Part shown: positions 30,887 through 39,630 of the stretch, one piece after another
Layout of the letters: each line of letters starts with the position of its first letter
Numbering within the stretch: position 1 is the stretch's first letter
Assembly: GCF_018279165.1 (NCBI RefSeq)
Contig: NZ_CP047289.1
Location: 186,001 to 250,000, forward strand
Direction of reading: 5' to 3'
Length of the DNA: 64,000 nucleotides
Source: Falsirhodobacter algicola
Lineage (GTDB): Bacteria > Pseudomonadota > Alphaproteobacteria > Rhodobacterales > Rhodobacteraceae
Notes under the pieces: generated by a model
Seen by the model: the letters and a program-made list of their open reading frames with translations, nothing else
Databases searched by the model: none
What the model was told of the DNA's origin: nothing
Made by a program: the position numbers and the translations under genes

Positions 30887-30920
30887 GCGGCAACATCAGG
30901 GAGGAGGAGGATGTCGCCGC
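30887..30920 (-). ncRNA. array unit 9
   Basis: Eleven pairs, GCGGCGACATC with GATGTTGCCGC, one of them G-U on the minus strand, around the standard loop. A 34-base spacer separates it from unit 8, the widest in the array. Confidence 0.9.
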
Positions 30921-30928
30921 GTTTCTCG

Positions 30929-30952
30929 AGGCCCAGGGAGGAGGAGGGGCCC
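30929..30952 (-). ncRNA. array unit 10, first after the DUF1127 stop
   Basis: Six pairs, GGGCCC with GGGCCT, the outermost G-U, around the standard loop. It starts 10 bases after the DUF1127 stop codon. Confidence 0.85.
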
Positions 30953-30962
30953 GTCGAAATTC

Positions 30963-31172
30963 TTATGCGCCGAAGGCCGCGTCGCGGGCGATGGAGCGGA
31001 TCTCGCTCCGACGGATGCCCAGATCGGTGAGTTCGCGGCTGGACAGGGCGTTCAGTTCCTGTACCGTCTGACGGTAGATCGCGCGGCGGCGCAGAGCGGC
31101 CTTGAGCGTGTCCAGCGAGAAGCTGATACGGCCGGGGCCAGCGATCGTGCCGGTATAGATTGCTTGTGCCAT
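30963..31172 (-). CDS. DUF1127 small RNA-associated protein (CcaF1-like)
   Basis: A 69-residue, Arg-rich protein starting MAQAIYTGTIAGPGR. The C-terminal DUF1127 motif 'ELNALSSRELTDLGIRRSEIRSIA' (in part) is complete. In Rhodobacter sphaeroides the homologue CcaF1 is an RNA-binding protein encoded ahead of the CcsR RNAs and affects their processing. ATG 31172 has GAGG nine bases upstream; the frame is open further upstream but has no family similarity there. I found no convincing RpoH-type promoter in the 263-base divergent region to mrp, so regulation by RpoH is inferred from Rhodobacter. Confidence 0.92.
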   Translation of the reverse strand: MAQAIYTGTIAGPGRISFSLDTLKAALRRRAIYRQTVQELNALSSRELTDLGIRRSEIRSIARDAAFGA

Positions 31173-31335
31173 TTTGAGCCTCGTTTGCTTCGCGTCCTGC
31201 GCCGAACCGGATTGTCCTGCGCTGTTGAAGACAATTTGGCCCGTGGGGGTCGCGGGCACAATCCCGGAAACCGGCAACTCCGCCATGCGCGGTCCGCATG
31301 GCTTGCACGGCGCTGTTGGACCTCCTGAGGGCAGG

Positions 31336-31361
31336 GCGCACATATTTTGTGCAGTGTGCGC
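31336..31361. repeat. inverted repeat in the DUF1127-mrp divergent region
   Basis: GCGCACA (31336-31342) and TGTGCGC (31355-31361) frame an A/T-rich centre. The centre, CATATTTTGTGCAGT (31341-31355), recurs exactly upstream of ftsZ at 50220-50234. It could be an operator for mrp, the DUF1127 gene or both. Confidence 0.45.
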
Positions 31362-31435
31362 ACGGATTCCGGCCAAGCCCTTGCGTATTGTGACATTTTG
31401 TCCAAGTTGAGCAGCGGCAATCACAGGAGTCCGTC

Positions 31436-32488
31436 ATGTCATCGTTGCGCGAATCCGTCCTTGCGGCCCTTGGCGGGATCGAGGTTCCGGGCGGAACGCT
31501 CCTGTCGCGGGACATGGTGCGCGCCTTGGCCGTGGAAGGCGGCTCCGTCCGCTTCGTGATCGAGGCCCCCACCGCCGAGGAAGCCCGCATGATGGAGCCG
31601 CTGCGCCGCCTCGCGCAGGCCCGGGTCGAGGCGTTGGAGGGTGTGACCGCCGTTTCGGTGATCCTGACGGCCGAAAGCGCCGCCCCGACGCTGAAGATGG
31701 GGCGCCATCCGACGCCGCAGGCCGGACCGCAGCCGGTGCCGGGGGTGAAGCGCATCCTCGCCATCGGTTCGGGCAAGGGCGGGGTGGGTAAATCCACCGT
31801 CTCCTCGAACCTTGCGGTGGCACTGGCGCGGCAGGGGCGAAAGGTCGGCCTTCTGGATGCCGACATCTATGGCCCCTCGCAGCCGCGGATGATGGGCGTG
31901 TCGAAAAGGCCCGCCTCGCCGGACGGCAAGACGATCATCCCGCTTCAGGCGCATGGCGTCACCATGATGTCGCTGGGCCTGATGGTGAAGGAGGACGAGG
32001 CCGTGATCTGGCGCGGCCCCATGCTGATGGGCGCGCTTCAGCAGATGTTGGGTCAGGTCGCATGGGGGGAGCTGGATGTCCTGCTGATCGACCTGCCGCC
32101 CGGTACGGGGGATGTGCAGATGACGCTGTGCCAGCGCACGCATGTGACGGGCGCGCTCGTCGTGTCCACCCCGCAGGACGTGGCGCTGCTGGATGCGCGC
32201 AAGGCGCTGAACATGTTCGAGCGTCTGAACACCCCCATTCTTGGCCTGATCGAGAATATGAGCAGCTATGTCTGCCCCAGTTGCGGGCATGAGGCGCATA
32301 TCTTCGGCCATGGCGGCGTGGCGACCGAGGCGGAGCGTCTGGGTCTGCCCTTCCTTGCGGAACTGCCGCTGGACCTGTCGGTGCGGCTGGCCGGCGATGC
32401 GGGAACGCCGGTGGCGGCGGGCGAGGGGCCGGTGGCGGATGCCTATGCCGCTTTGGCCGCCCGCCTCGTGGCGGATGGTGTGGCCTGA
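31436..32488 (+). CDS. mrp: Mrp/ApbC family iron-sulfur cluster carrier ATPase
   Basis: P-loop ATPase that carries [4Fe-4S] clusters to apoproteins. The 350-residue protein has an N-terminal DUF59/MIP18-like domain (about 1-80), the deviant Walker A 'GKGGVGKS' at 113-120, '[16 protein letters not shown]' and '[13 protein letters not shown]'. The cluster motif CPSCG follows 'IENMSSYV'. GGAG precedes ATG 31436. It is divergent from the DUF1127 gene. Confidence 0.95.
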   Translation: MSSLRESVLAALGGIEVPGGTLLSRDMVRALAVEGGSVRFVIEAPTAEEARMMEPLRRLAQARVEALEGVTAVSVILTAESAAPTLKMGRHPTPQAGPQPVPGVKRILAIGSGKGGVGKSTVSSNLAVALARQGRKVGLLDADIYGPSQPRMMGVSKRPASPDGKTIIPLQAHGVTMMSLGLMVKEDEAVIWRGPMLMGALQQMLGQVAWGELDVLLIDLPPGTGDVQMTLCQRTHVTGALVVSTPQDVALLDARKALNMFERLNTPILGLIENMSSYVCPSCGHEAHIFGHGGVATEAERLGLPFLAELPLDLSVRLAGDAGTPVAAGEGPVADAYAALAARLVADGVA

Positions 32489-32604
32489 GGCTGGGATCGT
32501 CTGGGACGGGCATTCCGGGATGGGCCGCGGCGCCGGGCTGGCCTGTGGCCTACGGGCCGCGGTTTAAGCGAATCTATACCATGAGCGGAAAACCGACATC
32601 CCCA

Positions 32605-32629
32605 TGGGATGCGGTGGAACAATGCGGGC
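32605..32629 (+). promoter_or_regulatory. candidate MraZ-box direct repeats
   Basis: TGGGA (32605), TGGAA (32615) and CGGGC (32625) recur at an exact 10-base period, close to the TGGG-N6 direct repeats bound by MraZ in other bacteria. A second set, on the other strand, is TCCCA at 32748, 32768 and 32778, again in 10-base phase. Both sets are imperfect. Confidence 0.35.
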
Positions 32630-32669
32630 GGCCACCAGATGTTGTGGCCGCTTTCGTCGCATGTCCAAC

Positions 32670-32759
32670 ATGGGTGGGCGGAGTCGTCTGATTACCGGGG
32701 TGGGGGATCGGCGGCTCTTTGCCGCCCCCCAAATGTTCCGCCCGCCGTCCCATTTTTTT
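32670..32759 (+). terminator. terminator inside the mraZ leader
   Basis: ATGGG (32670-32674) pairs with CCCAT (32749-32753) and GGGCGGA (32676-32682) with TCCGCCC (32737-32743). An inner hairpin GGCGGC/GCCGCC (32710-32715, 32721-32726) fills the loop. Seven T residues follow (32753-32759). It would terminate most leader transcripts before mraZ. Confidence 0.65.
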
Positions 32760-33057
32760 CCTTTACGTCCCACCTCATCCCATGTCATTCCTGTCTCCAC
32801 GAAGACGAGGGCGGCACGAGAACAGGGGCATCAAGACCCCGATGGCAAGAACCCGGCGGGTTCATACAGGCAACCGTCAATCGTCCGACAAAAGCAGATC
32901 CGGCGCGCGGCCGAGCAGTCATCCCCCAGGTGGGCGCGCGCAGCTGGACACCCAGCGATGGGACAGACCGGCGGATCGGGCAGTGGCAGCCGCTCGATCC
33001 GCCGTTTTCCGTTCGGGGATCCCCCTCGGACGGGGTGGCAGTCAGGACGGCAGGACC

Positions 33058-33573
33058 GTGGCAGAGGCGTTCAGAGGCGAGTTCGGCCAGAAGGTCGATG
33101 CGAAGGCGCGGGTGCTGATCCCGGTCGCCTTTCGTCGCATTCTGGATGCGGGCGATCCAAACTCCTCGGCGCAGCGCACCCGCTTCGTGATGGTCTATGG
33201 CGACGAGCGTCGCCGCTTCGTGGAATGCTACACCATGGAGGGCATGGCCGCGCTGGAGGCGCAGATCGCGGCACTGCCGCTCGGCACCCCGGCGCGCCGG
33301 TTGCTGGAGCGGAACTTCATCACCCTGTCCGCCACGATCGAGATCGACGAGGATGGCCGCATCGTCCTGCCCGCCCGCGTGCGCGACAAGCTTGGCCTGA
33401 CGGCGGAAGAGATCCGCGGTTCGGTCGAATCCGTATTCGCCGGTACGCTCCAGACCTTCCAGATCTGGCGCAAGACCGACTTCGACACCTGGCTTGCCGA
33501 ACAGGAGGCCGAGGACATGCAGCTTCTGGCCGATGGGCAGGACATGCTGACGCTGCTGCATGGCGTGGGATAA
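33058..33573 (+). CDS. mraZ: MraZ, dcw cluster transcription repressor
   Basis: A 171-residue DNA-binding protein with two SpoVT-AbrB-like modules: 'FRGEFGQKVDAKARVLIPVAFRRIL' (in part) and 'LSATIEIDEDGRIVLPARVRDKLGL'. It represses its own dcw operon in other bacteria. The start is GTG 33058 by similarity; the frame is open for 340 bases upstream, but those residues are Arg/Pro-rich and unlike the family. The rsmH gene follows after three bases. Confidence 0.9.
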   Translation: MAEAFRGEFGQKVDAKARVLIPVAFRRILDAGDPNSSAQRTRFVMVYGDERRRFVECYTMEGMAALEAQIAALPLGTPARRLLERNFITLSATIEIDEDGRIVLPARVRDKLGLTAEEIRGSVESVFAGTLQTFQIWRKTDFDTWLAEQEAEDMQLLADGQDMLTLLHGVG

Positions 33574-33576
33574 CAG

Positions 33577-34548
33577 ATGACAGACGCACCGCACATTCCC
33601 GTCCTCCTGACCCCGCTGCTGGAGCTCGTGGCTCCGGTGGGCGGCGTGTGGCTGGACGGCACCTTCGGGGCGGGCGGCTACACCCGTGGCCTGCTGGAGG
33701 CCGGGGCCGAGCATGTGATCGGGGTGGACCGCGATCCCTTGGCGCTGGAGATGGCGGCCCGCGCCGATTGGGGCGGGCGCGTGACGCTGGTCGCCGGCGA
33801 GTTCGGGGAGCTGGACATCCATGCCGGCCAACCCTTGGACGGCGTGGTGCTGGATCTCGGCGTTTCCTCCATGCAACTCGATCTGGCGGAGCGGGGCTTC
33901 TCCTTCGCCAAGGACGGCCCCCTCGATATGCGGATGAGCCAGTCCGGCCCTTCGGCGGCCGATCTCGTGAACACCGCCGAAGAGGGCGAGCTGGCCGACA
34001 TCCTCTATCACTACGGAGAGGAGCGGGCATCGCGCCGCATCGCGGGGGCGATCGTGCGCGCGCGGACGCAGGCACCGATCACCCGGACCCTGCATCTGGC
34101 CGAGATCGTGGCCAAATGCCTGCCGCGCCCCAAACCCGGCCAGACCCATCCCGCCACGCGCAGCTTCCAAGCGATCCGCATCGCGGTGAACACCGAATTC
34201 GATCAGCTGGTCGAAGGGCTGATGGCCGCCGAACGCGCGCTGAAGCCGGGCGGCAAGCTGGCGGTCGTGACCTTCCATTCTTTGGAGGATCGGATCGTGA
34301 AGCGGTTCTTCCAGTCCCGCGCCGGGCAGGACGCGCAGGCCAACCGCTACGCCCCCGCCCTCGCGACCGAGGCGCCGCGCTTCACCCTCCTGTCCAAGCG
34401 GGCGATTGGCCCCTCCGAGGAGGAGACGGCGGTCAATCCGCGCGCCCGTTCGGCCAAGCTGCGGGCCGGGGTCCGCACCGAGGCGGAGGCGGGGACGGTC
34501 GATCCCGCCGCCCTCGGCGCCCCCCGCATCGGCCGACGGAGACGCTGA
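33577..34548 (+). CDS. rsmH: 16S rRNA (cytosine-N4) methyltransferase RsmH (MraW)
   Basis: Methylates C1402 of 16S rRNA. The 323-residue protein shows the SAM motif '[15 protein letters not shown]', '[13 protein letters not shown]', the helical insert region and the C-terminal '[15 protein letters not shown]' with '[11 protein letters not shown]', all typical. It lies three bases after mraZ and ends exactly where ftsL begins. Confidence 0.96.
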   Translation: MTDAPHIPVLLTPLLELVAPVGGVWLDGTFGAGGYTRGLLEAGAEHVIGVDRDPLALEMAARADWGGRVTLVAGEFGELDIHAGQPLDGVVLDLGVSSMQLDLAERGFSFAKDGPLDMRMSQSGPSAADLVNTAEEGELADILYHYGEERASRRIAGAIVRARTQAPITRTLHLAEIVAKCLPRPKPGQTHPATRSFQAIRIAVNTEFDQLVEGLMAAERALKPGGKLAVVTFHSLEDRIVKRFFQSRAGQDAQANRYAPALATEAPRFTLLSKRAIGPSEEETAVNPRARSAKLRAGVRTEAEAGTVDPAALGAPRIGRRRR

Positions 34549-34893
34549 ATGCGCGCGCTCATCTACATCGCGAGCTTCCTGTGCGTGATGCTTCTGGCCT
34601 TCTGGGCCTACCGCGAGAACTACGCTACGCAGGAGATGCTGCGCGGCGTGTCGCGCCTGAACGCGCAGATCGCGGATCTGCGGTCCTCGCTGGCGATGCA
34701 GCGGGCGGAATGGGCCTATCTGAACCGCCCCGAGCGGCTGGAGGAGTTGGTGAACATCAACTTCGACAAGCTGCGCCTTCTGCCGATGACCGCGGACCAG
34801 TTCGGCCTGCCCGAGCAGGTGACCTATCCCCCCCAGCCCCTGTTCGGGGCCACGATCGATCCCAATGCTGCGCAGGATGAGTTGATCCCATGA
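34549..34893 (+). CDS. ftsL: cell division protein FtsL
   Basis: A 114-residue bitopic membrane protein of the divisome. A short cytoplasmic start is followed by one helix ('LIYIASFLCVMLLAFWAY') and a periplasmic coiled coil ('LRGVSRLNAQIADLRSSLAMQRAEW', in part). Sequence conservation of FtsL is low; size, topology and position between rsmH and ftsI make the call. It ends in an ATGA overlap with ftsI. Confidence 0.92.
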   Translation: MRALIYIASFLCVMLLAFWAYRENYATQEMLRGVSRLNAQIADLRSSLAMQRAEWAYLNRPERLEELVNINFDKLRLLPMTADQFGLPEQVTYPPQPLFGATIDPNAAQDELIP

Positions 34894-36674
34894 TCCGCAC
34901 ACCGCTTCGCCCGCTGGCCCGCATCCTTCAGGCCCGTCTGAACGGCCAGAACCCCGACGTGATCGAGCGCGAGAACCTGCGCCTGCGGCACGAGGCGGCG
35001 CGGGACAAGGCGCGCAGCCGGGCCGAGGTGCGGCTGCTGTTCCTCGGGCTTTCGTTCTTCATGATGTTCATGGTGATCGGCGCGCGGATGGGGCTTTTGG
35101 CCTCCACCGAACCGTCGGAGCCGCGCTCGGCCCTGCCGGGGCACGAGATTTCGGCCAACCGCGCCGACATCACCGACCGCGATGGCCGCATCCTTGCGAC
35201 GAACATCCAGACCTATGCGCTCTATGCCCACCCGCAGGACATGATCGATCCGATGCATGTCGCCGAGGAACTGGTGCGCATCTTCCCCGACATGGACGAA
35301 GACGCGCTGAAGCGCCGTTTCACCGACGGACGCAAGTTCATGTGGATCCGCCGCAAGCTGTCGCCCGAACAGATGCAGGCCGTCCATGACATCGGCGATC
35401 CGGGCCTTCTGTTCGGCCCGCGCGAGATGCGGCTCTATCCCAACGGGCACCTCGCCTCGCACATCCTCGGCGGGACCAGCTTCGGGGCCGAGGGCGTGGC
35501 CTCGGCCGAGGTGATCGGCACGGCGGGGATCGAGCGGGCGATGGATGCGCGGCTGCGCGATCCGGCGCAGTCCGAGCCGCTGCAACTCTCGATCGATATG
35601 ACGGTGCAGGCCGCGATCACCGAAGTGCTGAACACCGGCATGAAGATGATGAACTCCAAGGGTGCGGCGGCGGTCCTGATGGATGTGCATACCGGGGAGG
35701 TGATCTCCCTCGTCTCGCTGCCCGATTTCGACCCGAACGACCGGCCCGCGCCGATCCTGACGGGCGATCCCGGCGACAGCCCGCTCTTCAACCGCGCGGT
35801 GCAGGGGGTGTATGAGCTCGGCTCCACCTTCAAGATCTTCACGGTGGCGAACGCGATGCAGCTCGGCCTCGTCGGGCCGGACACCATCATCGACGGCAAT
35901 GCGCCGTTGATCTGGGGCAAGTACCGCATCAAGGAGTTCCAGAACCACAACTACGGCATCCAGACCGTAACGCAGGTCATCGAGAACTCCTCCAACGTCG
36001 GTACGGCGCGCATCGCGCTGGAGGTGGGGGCACAGCGGCAGCAGGCGTTCATGCGCTCGCTCGGGCTGTTCGATCCGACCCCGGTGGAACTGGTGGAAGC
36101 GCCGGGCGCCAAGCCCATCGTTCCCGCCCGCTGGCCGGAGATCGTGACGATCACCACCTCCTACGGGCACGGGATCGCGGCCAGCCCGATGCATCTGGCC
36201 GCCGCCTATTCCACCATCGCCAATGGCGGCTACCGCGTGACGCCGACGCTGCTGCACCGCACCCAGACGCCGGAGATGCCGCAGGTCGTGGCGACCGATG
36301 TCGCACACAAGGCGGTGGACATGCTGCGCATGGTGGTGACGAACGGCACCGCCAGCTTTGCCGATGTGCCCGGCTATCAGGTGGGCGGCAAGACGGGGAC
36401 GGCGGACAAGCCGGACCCGCAGGGCGGCTATTACAACGACAAGGTGGTGAACACCTTCGCCTCGGTCTTCCCGACCAGCGCGCCGCAATATGCGCTGGTG
36501 GTGACACTGGACGAACCGTCGGACAACACGCTATCGGTGCCGCGACGTTCGGCGGGCTGGACGGCGGTTCCGGTCGCGGCGGAGATCATCCGGCGCGTGG
36601 CACCGCTGATGGGGCTGCGCCCGATCGAGACGCAGCCGGCCGCGCAGCTTCGCGCCGACCTGCCCGAAGAGTGA
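34890..36674 (+). CDS. ftsI: division-specific peptidoglycan transpeptidase FtsI (PBP3)
   Basis: Class B penicillin-binding protein of 594 residues that cross-links septal peptidoglycan. After a basic cytoplasmic tail and a membrane helix ('LLFLGLSFFMMFMVIGARMG') come the pedestal domain ('ANRADITDRDGRILATNIQTY') and the transpeptidase domain. The catalytic Ser312 lies in STFK, followed by the SSN motif ('IENSSNVG') and KTGT ('VGGKTGTADKP'). It overlaps ftsL by four bases. Confidence 0.96.
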   Translation: MIRTPLRPLARILQARLNGQNPDVIERENLRLRHEAARDKARSRAEVRLLFLGLSFFMMFMVIGARMGLLASTEPSEPRSALPGHEISANRADITDRDGRILATNIQTYALYAHPQDMIDPMHVAEELVRIFPDMDEDALKRRFTDGRKFMWIRRKLSPEQMQAVHDIGDPGLLFGPREMRLYPNGHLASHILGGTSFGAEGVASAEVIGTAGIERAMDARLRDPAQSEPLQLSIDMTVQAAITEVLNTGMKMMNSKGAAAVLMDVHTGEVISLVSLPDFDPNDRPAPILTGDPGDSPLFNRAVQGVYELGSTFKIFTVANAMQLGLVGPDTIIDGNAPLIWGKYRIKEFQNHNYGIQTVTQVIENSSNVGTARIALEVGAQRQQAFMRSLGLFDPTPVELVEAPGAKPIVPARWPEIVTITTSYGHGIAASPMHLAAAYSTIANGGYRVTPTLLHRTQTPEMPQVVATDVAHKAVDMLRMVVTNGTASFADVPGYQVGGKTGTADKPDPQGGYYNDKVVNTFASVFPTSAPQYALVVTLDEPSDNTLSVPRRSAGWTAVPVAAEIIRRVAPLMGLRPIETQPAAQLRADLPEE

Positions 36675-36687
36675 CGGAGGTGGCCCG

Positions 36688-38154
36688 ATGGCCCGCAGCA
36701 AAGCCCTTGCCGATCTTGGCCTGACCGCCCGCGGGGGCCGCGAGGCGCGCATCTGCGGCCTTGCCGTGGACAGCCGCGACGTGCGCGAGGGGTTCCTCTT
36801 TGCCGCGCTTCCGGGCCAGCACGCCCATGGGGCGCGTTTCGTCGAAACGGCGCTGGCACAGGGCGCCGCGGCGATCCTGACCGATGCCAAGGGCGCGGCC
36901 CTGATCGGCGCGGTCGATGCCGCCCTGATCGTGGCCGAAGATCCGCGCCAATCGCTGGCCGGGGCAGCCGCGCTGTGGTTCGGCGCGCAGCCCGGAACGA
37001 TGGTGGCGGTGACGGGCACCAACGGCAAGACCTCGGTCGCGACCTTCGCCCGCCAGATCTGGATGCGGCTGGGCCATGCGGCGATCAACATCGGCACCAC
37101 CGGGGTGGAGGGGGCATGGACCGCGCCCTCGCCGCATACAACGCCCGAACCGATCACCCTGCACCGCATTCTGGCCGAGGCCGCGCAGGCCGGGATCACC
37201 CATGCCGCGATGGAGGCGTCGAGCCACGGCCTCGATCAGCGGCGGCTGGACGGGGTGCATCTGAAGGCGGCGGGCTTCACGAACTTCACGCAGGACCATC
37301 TCGATTATCACCGCACCTTCGAGGCGTATTACGATGCGAAGATGGGCCTCTTCGACCGGCTGCTGCCGCCCGATGGCGTGGCGGTGGTGAACCTCGACGA
37401 CGCCCATGGCCCCGATGTCGCGCGGCGCGCGGCGCAGCGCGGGCTTGCGACGATGGGCGTCGGGTTGAGCGCCCGGGCCGATCTGCGCATTCTGGCCCGG
37501 CGCTTCGATGCCACGGGGCAGGAGGTGCGGCTCGAATGGAAGGGCGCTGCGCATCAGGTGCGGCTGAACCTCGTGGGCGGGTTCCAAGCGCAGAACGTGG
37601 CGCTGGCGGCGGGCCTCGTGATCGGGGCGGGTGCGCCCGCGCGCGCGGTGTTCGAGGTGCTGCCCGATCTCGTCGGGGTGCGCGGGCGGATGCAGCTTGC
37701 CGCCACCCGGCGCAACGGGGCGGCGATCTATGTCGATTACGCCCATACGCCCGATGCGGTGGCGACGGCGCTGCAGGCGCTGCGCCCGCATGTGATGGGG
37801 CGGATCGTCGTCGTCTTCGGGGCCGGCGGCGACCGCGACCGCACGAAGCGCCCGCTGATGGGCGCGGCCGCCGCCGCACATGCCGACATCTGTTTCGTGA
37901 CCGATGACAACCCCCGGTCCGAAGACCCGGCCGCCATCCGCGCCGAGATCCTTGCGGCCTGTCCCGACGCGACCGAGGTCGCCGACCGGGCCGAGGCGAT
38001 CCTGCGCGGTGTCGATGCGCTGGGGCCGGGGGATGCGCTGCTGATCGCGGGCAAGGGGCACGAGACGGGGCAGGTGATCGGCTCCGACGTGTTTCCCTTC
38101 GACGACGTGGAACAGGCCTCGGTCGCCGTGGCGGCGCTGGATGGCGTGATATGA
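36688..38154 (+). CDS. murE: UDP-MurNAc-L-Ala-D-Glu:meso-DAP ligase MurE
   Basis: Adds the third residue to the peptidoglycan stem peptide. The 488-residue Mur ligase has the ATP loop 'VTGTNGKTSVATFARQIW', 'MEASSHGLDQRRLDG' and 'NFTQDHLDYHRTFEAYYDAK'. The DNPR motif ('TDDNPRSEDP') marks meso-diaminopimelate specificity. ATG 36688 is preceded by GGAGG. Confidence 0.97.
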   Translation: MARSKALADLGLTARGGREARICGLAVDSRDVREGFLFAALPGQHAHGARFVETALAQGAAAILTDAKGAALIGAVDAALIVAEDPRQSLAGAAALWFGAQPGTMVAVTGTNGKTSVATFARQIWMRLGHAAINIGTTGVEGAWTAPSPHTTPEPITLHRILAEAAQAGITHAAMEASSHGLDQRRLDGVHLKAAGFTNFTQDHLDYHRTFEAYYDAKMGLFDRLLPPDGVAVVNLDDAHGPDVARRAAQRGLATMGVGLSARADLRILARRFDATGQEVRLEWKGAAHQVRLNLVGGFQAQNVALAAGLVIGAGAPARAVFEVLPDLVGVRGRMQLAATRRNGAAIYVDYAHTPDAVATALQALRPHVMGRIVVVFGAGGDRDRTKRPLMGAAAAAHADICFVTDDNPRSEDPAAIRAEILAACPDATEVADRAEAILRGVDALGPGDALLIAGKGHETGQVIGSDVFPFDDVEQASVAVAALDGVI

Positions 38155-38196
38155 TGAGCCCGCGTGCCGATGCCGCGCAGGCCCCCCGGAGGATGC

Positions 38197-39630
38197 ATGA
38201 CCGATAAACCTCTCTGGACCTCGGAGGAGGCCGCCGCCGCCACGGGCGGGCGCACCGGCGCATGGGATGCGACGGGCGTCAGCATCGACACGCGCACCCT
38301 GCGGCCGGGCGATCTGTTCGTGGCGCTGGCGGATGCGCGGGACGGCCACGATTTCGTGGCGGCGGCGCTGGCGCGGGGCGCGGCGGCGGCGCTGGTGTCG
38401 CGGGTGCCGGACGGGGTGGACCCGTCGGCCCTGCTGATCGTGCCCGATGTGCTTCAGGCCCTGCGCGATCTGGGATCGGCGGCGCGCCGCCGGACGGGGG
38501 CCAAGGTGATCGGCGTCACCGGCTCGGTCGGGAAAACCTCCACCAAGGAGATGCTGCGCGCCGCGCTGGGCGGGCAGGGCATCGTCCATGCCGCCGAGGC
38601 CAGCTACAACAACCATTGGGGAGTGCCGCTGACACTGGCGCGGATGCCCGCCGACACCGATTTCGCGGTGATCGAGATCGGGATGAACCATCCCGGAGAG
38701 ATCGCACCCCTTGCCCGGCTGGCCGATCTGGACATCGCGCTGATCACCACCGTGGCCCCGGCGCATCTGGCCGCCTTCGCCGGCATCGCCGAGATCGCCG
38801 AGGAAAAGGCCGCCATCATGGACGGCCTGCGCCCCACCGGCACGGCGATCCTGCCCGCCGATCTGGAGGTGACGCCGATCCTGACCGCCCGCGCCGCAGG
38901 TTTCACCTGCCGCACCTTCGGCGAGACGGGCGATTACCGCCTTCTCGATGCGCAGGTCGGCGAGCATGCGACCGTGATGCGCGCCGCACATGCCGGGCGC
39001 GAGATGCTGTTCAAGATCGCGACCCCGGGCCGCCATTTCGCGATGAACGCGTTGGGCGTCGTGGCGGTGGCGGATGCGCTGGGCCTCGATCCGGCGCTGA
39101 CGATGGCCGATCTCGGCCGCTGGCGCCCGCCCGCCGGGCGCGGCACGCGCGAACGGGTGATCCTCGATCCGATCGACGATCTGAGCTTCGATCTGGTGGA
39201 CGATGCGTTCAACGCAAACCCTGCCTCCGTCGCGGCCAGCCTCGAAGTTGTCGCGGTGATGAAGCCGCAGGACGGCGTGGGGCGTCTGGGCAAGGGGCGG
39301 CGCATCGCCGTCCTTGGTGACATGCTGGAGCTTGGCCCCCGCGAGGAAGAGCTGCACGCCGCCATCGCGGATCATCCCGTGCTGGCGCGGTTCGACATCG
39401 TGCATTGCGTCGGCCCGCGGATGCGCGCGCTGCATGCCGCGCTTCCCCGGCGGCTGCGCGGCGAGTGGACGGAAACGGCGGCCGAATTGGCGAAACATGC
39501 GCGCACGCTGGTCGATGCCGGCGACATCGTGCTGGTCAAGGGTTCGAAGAGCGCGAAGGTCAGCCTCGTGGTTGACGCGCTGCGCAAACTCGGGCAGGCC
39601 ACCGTATCTTTGGAACAGGGAACGGACTGA
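38197..39630 (+). CDS. murF: UDP-MurNAc-tripeptide:D-Ala-D-Ala ligase MurF
   Basis: Completes the UDP-MurNAc-pentapeptide. The 477-residue protein has the N-terminal domain with '[16 protein letters not shown]', the ATP loop '[14 protein letters not shown]', '[17 protein letters not shown]' and '[14 protein letters not shown]'. ATG 38197 has GGAGG close upstream; an in-frame ATG at 38164 is less likely. Its TGA shares a base with the mraY ATG. Confidence 0.96.
   Translation: MTDKPLWTSEEAAAATGGRTGAWDATGVSIDTRTLRPGDLFVALADARDGHDFVAAALARGAAAALVSRVPDGVDPSALLIVPDVLQALRDLGSAARRRTGAKVIGVTGSVGKTSTKEMLRAALGGQGIVHAAEASYNNHWGVPLTLARMPADTDFAVIEIGMNHPGEIAPLARLADLDIALITTVAPAHLAAFAGIAEIAEEKAAIMDGLRPTGTAILPADLEVTPILTARAAGFTCRTFGETGDYRLLDAQVGEHATVMRAAHAGREMLFKIATPGRHFAMNALGVVAVADALGLDPALTMADLGRWRPPAGRGTRERVILDPIDDLSFDLVDDAFNANPASVAASLEVVAVMKPQDGVGRLGKGRRIAVLGDMLELGPREEELHAAIADHPVLARFDIVHCVGPRMRALHAALPRRLRGEWTETAAELAKHARTLVDAGDIVLVKGSKSAKVSLVVDALRKLGQATVSLEQGTD

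Larger units (their letters stand above)
30541..30955 (-). ncRNA. CcsR/cuckoo-type array of ten CCUCCUCCC-loop hairpins
   Basis: Downstream of the DUF1127 gene, the minus-strand transcript would form ten consecutive hairpins about 40 nt apart. Nine present the same 12-nt loop CUCCUCCUCCCU, and one is a variant. Stems differ in sequence but keep pairing, with several G-U pairs that exist only in the minus-strand RNA. The arrangement matches the CcsR1-4 RNAs of Rhodobacter sphaeroides, co-transcribed with the DUF1127 gene RSP_6037 (CcaF1) from an RpoHI/RpoHII promoter. There are four copies there and ten here. Each unit is listed separately; transcription order runs from unit 10 to unit 1. Confidence 0.9.
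32582..32759 (+). ncRNA. UpsM-like small RNA in the extended mraZ leader
   Basis: The 569 bases between mrp and mraZ hold no supportable gene. In R. sphaeroides the dcw cluster has a long 5' leader that is terminated early and yields the sRNA UpsM. Here a TATACC (32575-32580) could be a -10, though without a good -35. A large hairpin followed by seven T residues ends at 32759. A product of about 175 nt is predicted. The start is uncertain; the 3' end is better supported. Confidence 0.6.

Noticed and set aside
30541-30955. A CRISPR array, suggested by the regular GGGAGGAGGAGG motif
   Set aside because: Spacers are unequal and self-complementary around each repeat, the repeat is only 12-18 bases, there are no cas genes, and a terminator and DUF1127 gene fit an sRNA array.
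32719-33057. An N-terminal extension of mraZ by 113 codons
   Set aside because: The added residues are Arg/Pro/Ser-rich and unlike any MraZ; this region is better explained as RNA leader.
36586-39498. A 970-residue open frame antisense to ftsI, murE and murF
   Set aside because: It runs across several confirmed genes and shows no domain; an effect of high GC.
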